Source: Diplosphaera chodatii (taxonomy: Eukaryota; Chlorophyta; Trebouxiophyceae; Prasiolales; Stichococcaceae). From it: DNA of 64,000 nt. The position numbers and the translations under genes are program-made. Where the stretch lies: assembly GCA_032358165.1 (NCBI GenBank), contig JAALGY010000038.1, positions 434,001 to 498,000 of the forward strand. Reading direction: 5' to 3'. Below, one piece after another: positions 24,821-37,500 of the stretch (the first letter of the stretch is position 1; every line of letters begins with the position of its first letter). The notes under the pieces are model-generated. The model saw only the letters and a list, made by a program, of their open reading frames with translations. It was not told the DNA's origin and made no database searches.

Positions 24821-25837
24821 CGGAACAGCGAACAAGGCTCACGGCATGGGCATGCACCCGAAGGGGTGCGCGATGCGGGAACGAACGAGTAGCACCGCCG
24901 CAGGGTCGCAGGGGTAAATGTATAGCATGCTGGAAGAAAGCTCTCTACGCTGAAGCTGCTGCGTGCATGGGTTGTGGTGAGCGTAGCTGCACAGACCTCG
25001 CAGCTGGATTGTGCCGACGCCTGCACAGCTATGCAACACTGTGTTCTTTCGTTCCCTCGAGGGACGACTGTCCCTCCTTGTGACATGTTGCTGCGGCGCC
25101 ACTGGTGCAGGACACGCAAACACTGGAATAACAGCAAGCTTGCTGTCCAGTTGCGCGAATCACGTTGCACATTGCTGCTTGGCTAGCGTGACGCTGAGAC
25201 ATTGCTGCACCCGGCTCGGGCACGGGTGCGCAGCCTGGGGACAGATCAGGATGCTGCCCTTGGTTATTGTTGAACACTGGACCCCGGAGCAGCAAGGGCA
25301 AGCTCCTGCTGGAGCGTCATTATTCTTTCATTGCTGCCGGCCATAGTGTATTGCACTGCCTGACTGCTGTGTTTGTTGGACGTTGCCTTCCCTTGTTCAA
25401 GTATGCTGCAGGCGACTACCTACCTAGCATGCTGTAAGAACTCAAGCCTGCAGCGCCTGGCAAAGCTCTGTCTCAGCGCTGAAGTTTGCTGGGTGTTTGT
25501 ACGCTGTTTGCACTTCTGCAGATGTATCGACCTCAGAAGTCTGCCGTGTTGACATGCTGATCACAGCAGCTAGCGTCACCGGCTGGGGTAACCTTGACTA
25601 GACGCAGCAACCTCCCCTGTGCCGCCATCTCTCCTACCAATGGACATCTGCAGCCTTGTTCACGGACGCCGTGCTACTGCGCCACCCGACACCTCATTTG
25701 CTGCTGCCACCCATGGCTGACACAGTTCTCATACCGCAGATCCTTGCTGTGTTCTGAACGCTGGCAGCTCTGCGGGCAAGCCCGACACACGGCTGCCACC
25801 CATGCACGCTACAAGCAACATTGGCAGCGCTCCGGCG
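24821..25837. other. Convergent intergenic region between genes 5 and 6
   Basis: Contains the 3' ends of gene 5 (+) and gene 6 (-). No supported exons or repeats seen. Confidence 0.45.
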
Positions 25838-27885
25838 TCAGTTGGTGATGATGACGTCGCCGTCGTCGGCGTCGCCGTCTGCGGCGGCCGCCGCCGCCCG
25901 CCGGGCGTAGGGCGCCAGGAAGGGCGGCACCTCCCCCGGCGCGCTCGGCAGCCAGTCCGCCGGCGCCAGCTGCTCCCGCAAAAAATTCACCTGCAGCATG
26001 CAATTAGAAGCGTGACGATACATGATTCATTGCGCTGTGCAACACAGCGTGCTGCGCCGCACAGGATAATGACCGCAGCCAGCTGCTACAGCACAGTAGC
26101 GGCACTGTCCCAGTCGACAGGCACTGTGCCGGGATGACCTGTCAAAGCCACGTGGGCTTGGCGAGGGTCGCCACGGCGGGAGCAGCCACCCCACATAAGG
26201 CTAGCTGGTGCCAGGGCATCACCTTTTCGGCGAGGCAGTTCGCCCACTTCGCCGCTGCTGCCGGACCTGGGTACGCCTGCCCGACTGGGACGCTCATACG
26301 CGCCGCGGGAATGTGCCTCCTGCGGCCAACCGCTGCTCGGCGTCCGTCTTCGTGACTCTGCTCGACCGGGCCTGCGATGCATGGTCAAGTTGGCAATGAC
26401 TGGCCGATGGTACAGCATCTGCCACTGCCTCTGATCCATCAGCTGCTGGGTTGGAAGTCAAAGCCAGAGGGCCACCCCAGAGGGTGAGCAGCACTCGCCT
26501 TTGCTCAGTTCTTCAGCAGCGAATTGTTGTGATACCACCTCCTTGGCAGCATCGACACACTCCCGTGCCACCTCCTCAAAATATTGGTCGGTACCTGGCC
26601 CGGGGTACCTGCAAGCAAAGTGTGTTTGCTGCTGCTCAACCGAAGTGCATCGTGCTTGTGACAGCCGATGCACATTGCAAACGAGCTTCGAATTTGACAC
26701 TTGCATGCAGAACGCTCAGTGGTGCACCATAGGCAGCAGTACTGTCGTTCCAGCTCGAGCAGTGCGACTAGCTGCGGCCGCAGGGCCGGGTTGCCAAGCA
26801 GCCCATCTTGGAACGCGGTCCACACGAACTGCGTGCCAATCCACCAGCACATCACTGGCAGCAGCCGCGCAGCCAACAGCAGTCCGTACGCCGGACACTG
26901 TGCACGGTGCATGTCAGAGTGCAGCTAGACTCCAGCTTCCTGGCGCTCGGACAGTGGGTTGAACAACTCCCGCGGTTTGCGCAGCCGCACCTTTGGCAGG
27001 AGGATGGAGCGCGCAAACCGCTGCCGCAGCTCCTCGTCAGGCAGGTCCACCAGCGGGGCGGCCGTCTGCTTGCGCTCCTGCTCCTCTGCCAGGCTGGCCG
27101 CCATCGCCTCCGCCTGCGCAGCGACGCCAGGACGCTGGAACCTCATACTCTTTACTGACCAGAGGCATCGGTTGCAGCAGGCAACGAGGTGCAGTGCCCA
27201 CAGATTGTACGTGTAGGCTTCAGGGTGCGCACGCGGATGCAATGCACTGCGCACACCCACCAGCTTGTCGCGCTCGGCGCTGTGCTCCAGGTCCTCCGCC
27301 AGCCAGATCTGCGCGGCGTCCGCCCAGCTGCATTGAGAGGAAGGGTTGCAGGGTGTCGAGGACGCCACCTTGGGGCCACGTTGCTGACTGCAGGGCCTGT
27401 AGCTGGTCGAACCTGCCATGGTCTACTCAGGACATCGTGCATCTGACTGAACCTACGCTGCGTTGCAGTCTCTTTTGCATCGCTGACCCATGTAACAATC
27501 GGGGCCATGGACCAGCGCCAGGACAGAGACCCCACTGTCCGACTCACGCTGCGGCGTCTGTGCTGACATAGACATCTTGCGTCTGATCCACCGCTTCGGC
27601 TGCGCGCTCGCTGCTGACGCCGATGCCCCGCAGCATCACGATCGCTGCCTCCCTGGGTTCTGCCACATCAACAGCCTGCTGCTGAAGGTCCGTCTCAGCA
27701 GCTTCAGCGTCTGCTGCAGCCTCTGCCGGCTGTGCTTGCTCCACTCGTGGTGCCGCGGTCTGATCATCACTGGGCGACGTCGCCGTGCCACATGCTGTGC
27801 CGTCACGACGCGGCTGCTTTGTCGGCTTTGCAGGCTCAGCAGCTGGCTCTGGACGCTCGCGCAGTTCGTTCATGGCTGCCATCAT
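25838..27885 (-). CDS. Gene 6: unrecognised protein with one hydrophobic segment
   Basis: Exons, 5' to 3': 27885-27548, 27327-27261, 27134-26991, 26897-26728, 26608-26539, 25990-25838; about 313 residues. The N-terminal third is polar, Ala/Glu/Gln-rich and probably disordered. A helical section follows (DAAQIWLAEDLEHSAERDKL; MAASLAEEQERKQTAAP; DEELRQRFARSILLPK), then a hydrophobic stretch (YGLLLAARLLPVMCWWIG) and a region ending in VNFLREQLAPADWL and an acidic DGDADDGD tail. Exon 3 could continue to a stop near 26921 (the downstream KPRELFNPLSERQ reads like protein), but then the intron to exon 4 would be only about 33 nt, so I end exon 3 at 26991. Intron 5 (about 550 nt) may hide an exon. 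No family recognised; possibly an organelle membrane-associated protein (guess). Divergent from gene 7. Confidence 0.5.
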
Positions 27886-28525
27886 GCAATGGGACACTCT
27901 GTTGTCTGACACCTACTGCGCACTGCACTTGCACTGTGCTAACCCTGGGCCCTGACCTTGCCACAGCATGCAGTTGCCGACCGCTGACAGCTTTCAGCTT
28001 GACCAGCGAGTGGGAACCGCAGAATTAGGGATCCTGGGCATGTGGCAGTTCTGATCTGTGAGAGCGTGCATGAATGCCTATGCAAGCTGTGCGTGCTGTG
28101 GGGTCGGCGAAGCAATAGAGCTGTTCATCATGCTGCATCAGCGATGTACTTGGGCGACTACACAGCCTACCCGCTGCACCGAGCGGATTCAACGTTACAG
28201 GCTTATAGCACGCTTGTCAGGAGGAACATGACATTGCATGTAAGAGCCGCACGCTTTGCTCAATTTGTGATGATCTTGTGCAGCATAATCTGCAACACTG
28301 TCGCAGCAGAACCTGCAAGATCTTGCTGATATAAGATCGAGCCGCGTGCAAATTGTTCCGGGCTCCGTCGCAGGGGGTCGCCCCATTGACCGCCCTGCAA
28401 GCGCCAGTTTAGCTGTGCCTCGGCAGGGTGATCCCAGCTGTCCGACACGAAATTGACAACCCACTCATGCGACAACCTATGCAAACTAGCAGCCTGCCTT
28501 CGCTCAACGTTATGTTGTTGCTGGC
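27886..28525. promoter_or_regulatory. Divergent promoter region between genes 6 and 7
   Basis: Start codons at 27885 (-) and 28526 (+) face away from each other across 640 bases without coding signal. Both promoters must lie here; no defined element identified. Confidence 0.45.
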
Positions 28526-31500
28526 ATGATGACGGACGCTCGCCGCGAGGACCTGCGTCAGGCGGGCCTCAAGAGGGTATGACACCGATGCGCATCAAAC
28601 GGCAATGCGCGAGTGTGAAGCCTGGGCCGGCCATGGCTGACTCATCCTCACGGTGTCCCACGTCTTCGGTCATCGTTATTGTGATTGCCTGCCGCAGCTG
28701 GAGCAGTTCAAGAGCCGGCGCAATCGCGGCGCGGGCAGCACCACCAGCAGCATCGTCGGCACGCCTGATGTGAGTGCTTGCACTTCATGCCTGTGCTCAG
28801 CACTTGGATTTCACACCTCCAGCTGGCCGCTTTGTGGAATACAGCATGCCAACAGCCATACCATGCAGATCGGCTTCTGCTCAGCCGAGGGCCCTGTCTC
28901 ATACCATTTGAGCAGGTGTCGCCGACAAGCAGCCGGGGCACATCAGTGGCCAGCCCGCTGCCGGCGCCCGGCTTTGCGCGGCGCTCCCTCGCCGCCGGCT
29001 TTGCTGCGGCCAGCGGTGCGCAGCCACAGGATGCAGCTGCAGCCGCCAGCAGGCGTGTCAATGGCAGCAGCAGCAGCCACGGCGACGCCCCTGCTGCGGT
29101 GAGGGCATCACTCAGCGGCGAGGCCCTGGCGGCGCAGGCCGCCGCCAGCATCGCCGCCGCAGCAACGGCAACCAGTGAGCCGGGCACAGCCGCAGACGCT
29201 GCCGAAGGTGCTGACGACGGTGGCGGTGGCGGCGGCAGCAATGGCCCGCACGACAGCCCTGGCAACGGCGCGCCACGCCATGCGCCAAAGATGCTGGCGT
29301 CCAACAAGCACAGGTGCTGCTCTGCTGACAAGAACGCCAATCCTTCTTCCTTCCCCTGCTTAAACATATGACGCTCGCAGCATGTCCATATGCAGCCATG
29401 GCCCTGGCCCGATGCTTTGTTTCAGGTCGGAGCTTGCATGTGAAGGCTTGCCTGCGCTTGTGAAGCAGGGCAGGAGCAAGGTCCAGCCGAAACAGGAGGG
29501 GCACTGACCAGCTCGAACCTGCTGCGGAAGCGGCGGCAGCGCCCGCGCAGCTGCAGGCAGCGCAGGAAGCAGGTGCAGCGCTTCATGGGAGCTCAGCTGT
29601 GGATGTCAAGGCGCACTCAAGCCGGACCGTACCCTGGCTCGATGTCTTGCACGCCCAGCTGTTGTGAGGTGTGAGGTGTGTGTTTGCACATCTGCAGCAG
29701 CTGCCTGCCTTTGAAATTACCGATCCTAATGCTCCTGCACGCATTTGCAGAGGATGGCTTCGAGAGCGCCGACAGCGCGGCCGGCGGGTACGCCTCAGCC
29801 GCCAGCAACGTGAGCAGCGACCCGGCTGCCAGCTCCGCGTCGGCCGCCGCCGCCGCCCGTGCCCTGAAGCTGGACGCCCGCGCCGCCGCTGTCGCGTCGG
29901 AGAACGCCGCCCTCAAGCGGTCCCTCGCCGAGGCCGAGGGCAAGCGGCAGGTGCGCTTGCTGATTTCAGGCCAGTGCCTGGTCCTCCTGACGAACATGCT
30001 GTAGAGGGGTTGGGCTGCCGTTGCTGCACAACGATACGCTTGCATTCATTGCTGCCCGTGGGGCCAGCTGTGGCGCTGGTGATCTGCGCTCTCTGACAGT
30101 GTGAGCTGGGTTGGCAACCTACACAACACTGGTGTAAACTTATTGACGACGCAGGCGGCAGCAGCTGAGCTGGAGGCCGCGGGCCACGCGGTGTCGCGGG
30201 CGCAGCGCCGGGCTGCGGCAGCCGAGGAGGCGGCCGCGGCGCAGCAGCAGCCGCCCGACGCCGATGCCGCCGAGTGCACGGTGAGCACGCCTGACAGGGT
30301 GCAGGCACGGGGCAGACAAGGTTTCTGACACCAGCCTAAAACTGCCGCACGGCACCGATCTCATGCGGTGCAAGTCCTGGGTCCAGCATCCCCTGTTGCT
30401 CTGCATGCTGGGTCAAGCTGCGAGGTGACTGCGCCTAAGCAGCGGGTGCGCTGCTGCAGCGGCTGCGCAGCATCGCGGGGGCGGCGCAGGAGGAGTCCGC
30501 TGCGCTGCGGGAGACGGCGGAGCTGCTGCGCCGCCACGCCGCGCAGGCGGCCGCCGAGGCCGCCGCCGCGCACGCCGAGCGCGACGCAGCCCTCGCGGCT
30601 CTGCGGGCCCGGGACGAGGTGCGTGCCGCCCTGTGCTGCGTGGTTGCAGATTGACGGCATGTGCATGATGGCACGTTCAGGCATGTGCGCTTCGGGCGTC
30701 AGGAATGGTTGTTCCTAGGAGTCTGTGTTACACTGCTGGTGCTGTCAACGTCTTACTGCCCCGCCCTATGTCGCACTGGTGCTGTCGGTGTGTTGCGCTG
30801 CCTCATGTCGCATCACAGGATCACTCACAGGATCAGGAAGCAGAGAATGCCTGGTTCAAGTCACCGCAGCGTCCCCCACATGCAGCGATGACACGGCTGT
30901 GTGGTCTGAATGCCAGGCGCAGCTGGATACCGCCGGCAGCGGGCCGCCCAAGCTGGCCCGGCAGCGAGCCCGGGTGGCGGAGTCCGAGCTGGAGGCCGCG
31001 CGAGTGGAGATGGCGGAGCTGCGCGCCCGGCTGCGGGTGCACCTGTCTCCCCATGGCTGTGCCTTTAGGTTGGTGTGCTGGTGTGGGGGCTGTGGAGCAC
31101 GGGCCCGCAAGCCGGCATGTCCAATGCATGCGCTTCATAGACGGACAAAGGGGGTTTCTATGCTGCTCACATGCATCCCCACAAGTGTGGCGCATGAGAA
31201 CAGGCGAGCGAGGCGGAGGCGGCCGGGCTGCGGGAAGCGGCCGACGCCGCGGCAGCGGCCGAGGGGCGTGCGTCAGCCGCCGAGGCGGAGCTGGCAGAGG
31301 CGCGGGCGCACGCGGCGACTGCTGAAGCGGAGCTGCAGGGCATGGAGGAGGCCATCAGCACCCTGCAGGCCAAGGTGCTGCTTCGTGCAAGTGCAAACCA
31401 CCACTGAGGAGGCTGAACCCATGTGACACGCACTATACCTGTCAAGCAATTGGATGATAGCACTTTGCCACGGCTATGATGTGTGCTGTTCCTGATCACC

Positions 31501-34500
31501 TGACAGCCTTCGCATCTGATGCAGCAAATGCAGGCGCACACCCGGAGGGTCAGCCAACAGTCAGTCGTTCCATCCAGGTGCAACATTTTCGTTGCGGTGC
31601 TGCCGCAGGTGGAGCAGGTGGCGGCGGAGTCGGAGGCGAAGGCCCTGGCGCGCGCCAGCCGCGAGTCCGCCGCCACGCTCAAGGCGCAGCTGGCGCAGCA
31701 GCGCGCCCGCTTCCAGCAGCAGCAGGCGAGCCCCAGCGTTGCAGCAGCACGCCGCCTGTGTCGTCGCTGCCTGTAGATGGCTGTCGTCATCGCTTGGTTG
31801 TTAGCGCTGTTTGTGACAATGTGGCGTGGCTGCGAGCCCTGAAGCGTGTGCTTGAACGGAGCATTGCTTCTGCTTCCAGGCTGAGGCGCAGCTACGAGCA
31901 GGAGTGCTGGAGGCGGATCTCGTGTCGGCGCAGCAGCAGCTGCAGGCGGCGCGGGCAGGCGCAGCGGAAGCGGCGCAGCTGCGGGAGCGGCTGGCGGCGG
32001 CGCAGGCGCAAGCGGACCAGCTGTCGGACGCGCGGCAGGAGGTGGTGCACGTGCAGCAGCTGCTGGACGCAGCGGGTGCGGAGGCGGCGCAGCGCGATGC
32101 GGCGGCGGCCCACAGGGCCGAGGCGGCTGCGGTGGAGCTGTCGGACGCGCGGCAGCAGCTGTCGGAGGCGCAGCGGCAGCAGCGTGATGCGGAGACTCTG
32201 TTGCAGGAGCAGCAGCAGGCGGCTGCTGCAGCTGCGGAGGCCGATGCGGCTCAGGTTGCAGGTTTCCAACAACGGCTGGCCCAGTCGGAGGATGCCCTGC
32301 AGCGGGAGCGGGCTGCTGCGTCAGCTGCCCAGGAGGCACTGTCACAACTCGAAGGTGTGCGACAGCAGCTGGCGGCTGCTGAGGCTGCCCTGCAGCGGGA
32401 GCGTCTTGCAGCAACAGATGGGGATGCTGCCTCGGCTGCCGACCGGCAGGCTGCAGGTGCTGAGCTGGCAGCGGTACAGGCTGAGCTGGCCCGGGTGCAG
32501 GCGGCCCTGCAGCAGCAGCAAGCAGAGGCGGCAGCAGCCGCCTATACGGCGGCGGCAGAGACAGCTGAGCTGCGGGAGCGGCTGCAGCAGCAGGAAGCAG
32601 ATGCAGCGGCCGTGCAGGAAGCCGCTGCAGCTGAGGTCGCAGCTGCAAGGGCGCAGGCTGCAGGCGTGCAGGAGGCGCAGCAGGAGGCTGCGGCCGTCAG
32701 CGCTGCGCAGGCGGCTGCGGAGGCCCGTGCGGCCACCCTGGAGCAACAGCTGTTCGACAGCGCCGCCGACTTTGAGTCGCAAGTGCGCCCATCTGTGGCC
32801 TTGTGAACTTGTGCAAAACCCTCCATGAACACACACACACATGTTTTGACATGTGTGCAGACTGTGAGAAGCTGGTCATGTGCTTGACCACATATGTTTG
32901 AGATGCAGGTTGGCGCGCTGCGCGCTGAGCTGCAAGCAAGCCAGGCAGCTGAAGCAGCAGCCGCAGGCGCAGCTGCGGACAGCGCAGCTGCAGCTGACGC
33001 GGCAGCCGACGAGCTGGCGGCAGCACAGCAGGAGGCGCAGGCTGCTCACAGTCGGCTGGCGGCTGCAGAGGCGCAGCTGCAGGAAGCACAGCAGGCTGCA
33101 CAGGCGCTGCGGCAGGAGCTCGGGAAGTCGCAGTCGGTCGCCACAGCAACGCAGCAGGCGGCCGAGACACTGCAGTCGGAGTGCGCTGCGTCCCGCGCAG
33201 CAGCGGCGAATGCGCAGCAGGCCGCCGCGGATCTGCGGGAACAGCTCGCAGGGTCCCAGGCAGCGGCTTCGGACACGCAGCAGGCAGCAGACGAGCTGCA
33301 CTCGCGGCTGGACGACGCCCGGGCCGCTGCATCCGCAGCGCAGCAGGAGGCGGCGGGCCTGCAGTCCCAGCTGGCAGACGCCCGCGCCGCCGCCGCCGAG
33401 GCCGCCACGCTGCAGGTCCGGCTGCAGGGGGCGGAAGCGGCCCTGGCTGAGGCCCGCAGCGGCGGCGACGCCGCCACGACAGCGGGCGCCGCGCTGCAGG
33501 CGCAGCTCGCAGGTGCCCCACCCCGTAGTGCACTGTAATCCACTACGAAACGCTCCGGGCGCATATTATGTATCTTGTTCTGTTGCACCACTGCCGAGGC
33601 TGATGGTATATGACAGCGGGAACATGTCCTGCAGAAGCAAGCGCTGCGGCGGCAGAGGCGCGGCAGCGGACTGCCACCCTGGAGCAGCAGCTGGCGGCGC
33701 AGGACGCCGACGCCGCGGCCGTGGCTGCGATGCACGCGGACGCCGCGCAGCAGGCGACTGACGACCTGAGCGCGGGTCTGTCCCGCCAGCAACGTGTGCA
33801 CCATAGGCATCGCCTGCACGCACACCCTTGTCCTGCGCGTCGTTCAGCTGATGTTGCCACCCTGCTCCGACTGAGCACCATGCTTGCACACAGCAGCTGC
33901 TGCAGATGACAGGCCGATCCCTGCACCGACACAAGCGCATCCACACGGGCACTCCATCCGTGGCTGCAGTCCGCGCCGAGCTGGAGGCCGCACAGCAGCG
34001 GGCGGAGGCCCTGCAGCGGCAGCAGCTGGAGCACGGCGCGGCGGTGCGCGACGCCGAGGCGGCGGCGGCTGCGGCCCGGGCGCAGGCCGACCAGCTGCGG
34101 CGGGATCTGGCACAGGCAACGCAGGTGACCGCGCACTGCCTTCTGTTCGACCTGGCCTGAGGCCCAGAGTTGCTGCATGAAGCTTTGCCAACTGAAGGTC
34201 GCGGCGTCGTGATGCAGAGCAGGCTGCAGATGCCACCTATTCTGGACACTCCCTTATGCTTCGCAGCCTGTGGTCCGGCAGGATCCCCTGAGGTGCAGCA
34301 CCCTGCACAGCACGGCAAATCAGCATGCACGCCTGCGGCAACTCATTGACCCCAGCCTCACTGCCCCCGCAGGCAGGGCTGCTGGCGCAGCAGGAGGCAG
34401 CGGCTTCGGCCGCACGTGCGGCGGAGGCAGAGGCGGCCGCGGAGGCGCTGCGCGTGCGGCAGGCGGCGCTCGCTGCGGGGCCGCCGGCGCCTGCCGCCCT

Positions 34501-37500
34501 GCCCACCAGCGCTCCAGCCACACCAGACGGCAAGCGAGGTGTGCGCACATGCACTTTACTGCAAAGTTATGAAGCTGCGCGGTGCCATTTCGCATTTCGC
34601 ATGCCTTGACAAAGCTGCTGCTGTGTGGCACACCAGCAGAAGGACGGCAGCGCCTCCAATGTCATCGCTGATGTCAGCTCAGGAGTGCGCATGCATCCTA
34701 GGTAATGTCCGCCGCCTCAACATGCGTTTTGCACAGTGCTGAGTGGCTCTGCAGGCTTTGCCTCGGCCCCCGTCACGCCCGACGGCAGCGGCAAACGGCT
34801 CGAAGAGCTTACGGCCAAGCTGCGGGCGGCGGTGCGGCGTGGCAAGGTGCGCATCAGTGCAGGCCATGAAACCCCAGGCCCTGAACCCTTTGCTCTCAGT
34901 ATCGGCAGGCTACTCTGGCTGCTTGAATTCACTCTTCTCTGTTTCAGACTCGGACGTTGCATGCACGCCGCCTGCGGCACCATCCGCAGCAGTGCGCAGC
35001 TGTGCTTTTGATCAGGGTGCACATGGTGTGTCCGTGCCCACTGCAGGCTATCGAGAAGGACAAGGCTGCGCTGGAGGCGCGCGTGGCTGAGCTGGAGGCC
35101 CAGCTGGCAACCGCAGGTGCTCGCTCCTTCCCGCTGCCGCTGGCTGATGCAATGCTGCCCATGTGTTGTCGCAGCATGGCCGTCAGTCTGCGACCCAACG
35201 GCGTACTGTTCGAAATTCATGGCGTCCGACTCATCCGGCATCACTCTGCCGGACTGCAGCTCCAGAAGGCGGCGGCGACTGGGGCGGTGCTGACGTGGCA
35301 GGCAGCAGCGGCAGCCAGCAGCTGCAGCAGCGGCTGGACGACGCAGAGGCCCAGCTGTGCGCCGCGCACGCCGAGCTGCAGGCGGCGCAGCAGCAGGCGG
35401 CCGCTGCGGCGGAGCTGCGGCCGCAGCTGCAAGCGGCTCAGGCGGAGCTGGAGGCGGCGCGGGGCGCGCTGGCGTCGTCCCGGCAGCAGGCCGCGGCGGC
35501 GGCCGCGGCGGCGCAGCAGCGGCTGCAGGCCTTCGACGCTGACTACACGGGGGCCCGGGGCGACGCCGCGCGGCTGCAGCGGGAGCTCGGCGCGGCGCTC
35601 GCCGAGCTTGAGGCCGCGCAGCAGCGGCTGCAGGCGGCGCGGCAGTCGGAGGCGTCAGCCCCAGAGCTGCAGCGGCAGCTTGACGCAGCCCTGGAGCAGC
35701 TGGAGCGTGGCGAGGCGGGAGCGGCGGACCGGCGGCAGCAGCTCGAGGCGGCCCTGGAGCAGCTGGAAGCGGCGCAGGCGGGCGCGTCCGCTGCCAGGGG
35801 CGACACTGACGCGCTGCGGGGCCAGCTGGCGGCGGCACAGCAGCAGCTGGAGAGCACTCAGGCCGATGCGACGGCAGCCAGGGATGAGGCAGACAGTGCA
35901 AACGCCCGGCACGAGGCAGCAGCGGCAGAGCTGCAGCAGCAGCTGGCGGCTGTGCAGGCGAGTGAACAGCAGGCGCAGCAGCAGCTGGCGGTGGCTGAGC
36001 GGCAGGCTGGCGAGGCTGCGGCTTTGCGGCAACGGCTGCAGGAAGCTGAGGAAGCAGCCGAAGCGCTGCAGCGGGAAGCAGCGGAGCTGCGACAGCAGGC
36101 GGCAGATGCACAGCAGGCACAGGCGGAGGCCGGCAGACACGTTGAGCAGCTGCAGCAGGAGGCTGTGGACCTTCAACAGCAGGTCGCAGACCTCCAGCAG
36201 CAGGGCGCCGCGGCGGCTGCTGCTGCAGGACGCCTCGCCGCAGCCGAGACCGCTGCCGCGCAGCTGCGCGAGCGCGTGTCAGAGCTGGAAGGCGAGTTGT
36301 CGGCAGCCGCAGCCACAGAGGAGCGCCTGGCCGCCGCACAGGCAGCGGCGGCGGACCTCCAGCAGCGCCTGTCAGACACGGAAGCGCAGCTGGCGGAGGC
36401 TGAGGCAGGCGCGGCGCAACTGCGGCAGCAGGTGGCCGAGCTGGAGCGGCAGGCCGCAGCGGGTGCAGCAGTGGAGCAGCGTGCCGAGCAGCTGCAGCGG
36501 CGGGTGGCCGGGCTGGAGCGGGCGGCAGCGGCGGCGGCCGGCGCCGAGGAGGAGCTGCGGCAGCGGGCTGCCGAGGCGCTGGAGGCCGCCGAGATGGCGT
36601 CCGCCACCGCTGATGAAGAGGCGCGTGGCACAACCAAACCTTGTCCTGTTGGCACAGTAGGACCCTTAGCGGCGTCATTGCGGCAGCGAGGTCCCGCCGA
36701 GTGACGGAGGTAAACGTTAATGGTGTCAAATATGTGCATAGGTTGCCTCGGCGCAGCGGCAGCTGGCGGAGGTGCAGGCAGCGGCGCAGCAGGAAGCGCG
36801 CAGCCTGCAGGCGCGGCTGCAGGCTGCTGAGCAGAGGCTGCAGGAAGCGCAGGAAGCAGCGGACGTCGCGCGCGCAGACGCCGCTGAGTCTGCCGACGCG
36901 CTGCAGCAGGTGGCCCTGCTGTCCTTAGAGCACCGCTCGTGCACTCTCGAGGTGCCTCCACTGCACGCGCGCAGGGATTGATCCTGCTGCTGGCAGCACC
37001 ACCTCACTTGGGAGCCACAGGCTCATGAAGCCTGATCGATGCTGGACAGCAGCCGGCGCCTGCAAAAGATGGTACCAAAGATATGCGATGCAATGCAGGA
37101 ACTTGACGATGCTCGCCGTGAGGCGGCGGATGCCACGGACCGGGCGGAGGCGGCGCAGGCCGCGGCGGATGCGCTGCAGAGCCGGCTGCAGGTGCACCCT
37201 GCAGGGTCACAAGCTCTGCCACCCTCCCTCCTGGGAGCTGTCACCACGAGTGCTGCACGGCAGCGCCCGGTGTAGGCTCGGTGCTCTATCACACGCGCAC
37301 TCCGGCAGCGCTGAAGCTGCTAGAACAAGAGGCCTGCACCTCATCCGCAGGCAGCCGAGGCGGTCGGCGGCGAGGCGGCGGCGGCACGGGCGGAGAACGC
37401 CGCGCTGCACTCCAGCGTGGAGCGCCTGGGGGCGGCCCTGCAGCAGGCGCAGGTCCGGCGCCCGGGCACACGCTGCCCGGAGCACCTGCAGCGCCTCGTC

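Noticed and set aside
26898..26930. 33-nt intron in gene 6 that would keep KPRELFNPLSERQ in the protein
   Set aside because: Too short for a spliceosomal intron in this window. An earlier in-phase donor at 26990 was preferred, although this remains uncertain.
31167..32648. 493-codon minus-strand open frame
   Set aside because: Antisense shadow of the repetitive GCAG/CTG-rich coiled-coil exon of gene 7.
34638..34684. Candidate extra exon in gene 7 (KDGSASNVIADVSS)
   Set aside because: Its phase does not fit either neighbour; skipping it keeps the frame.
34717..36729. 670-codon open frame on the minus strand
   Set aside because: It lies opposite the coiled-coil exons of gene 7 and reads as Pro/Ala/Arg low complexity. 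It has no splice context of its own, whereas the plus strand gives a phase-consistent model ending in a membrane anchor.
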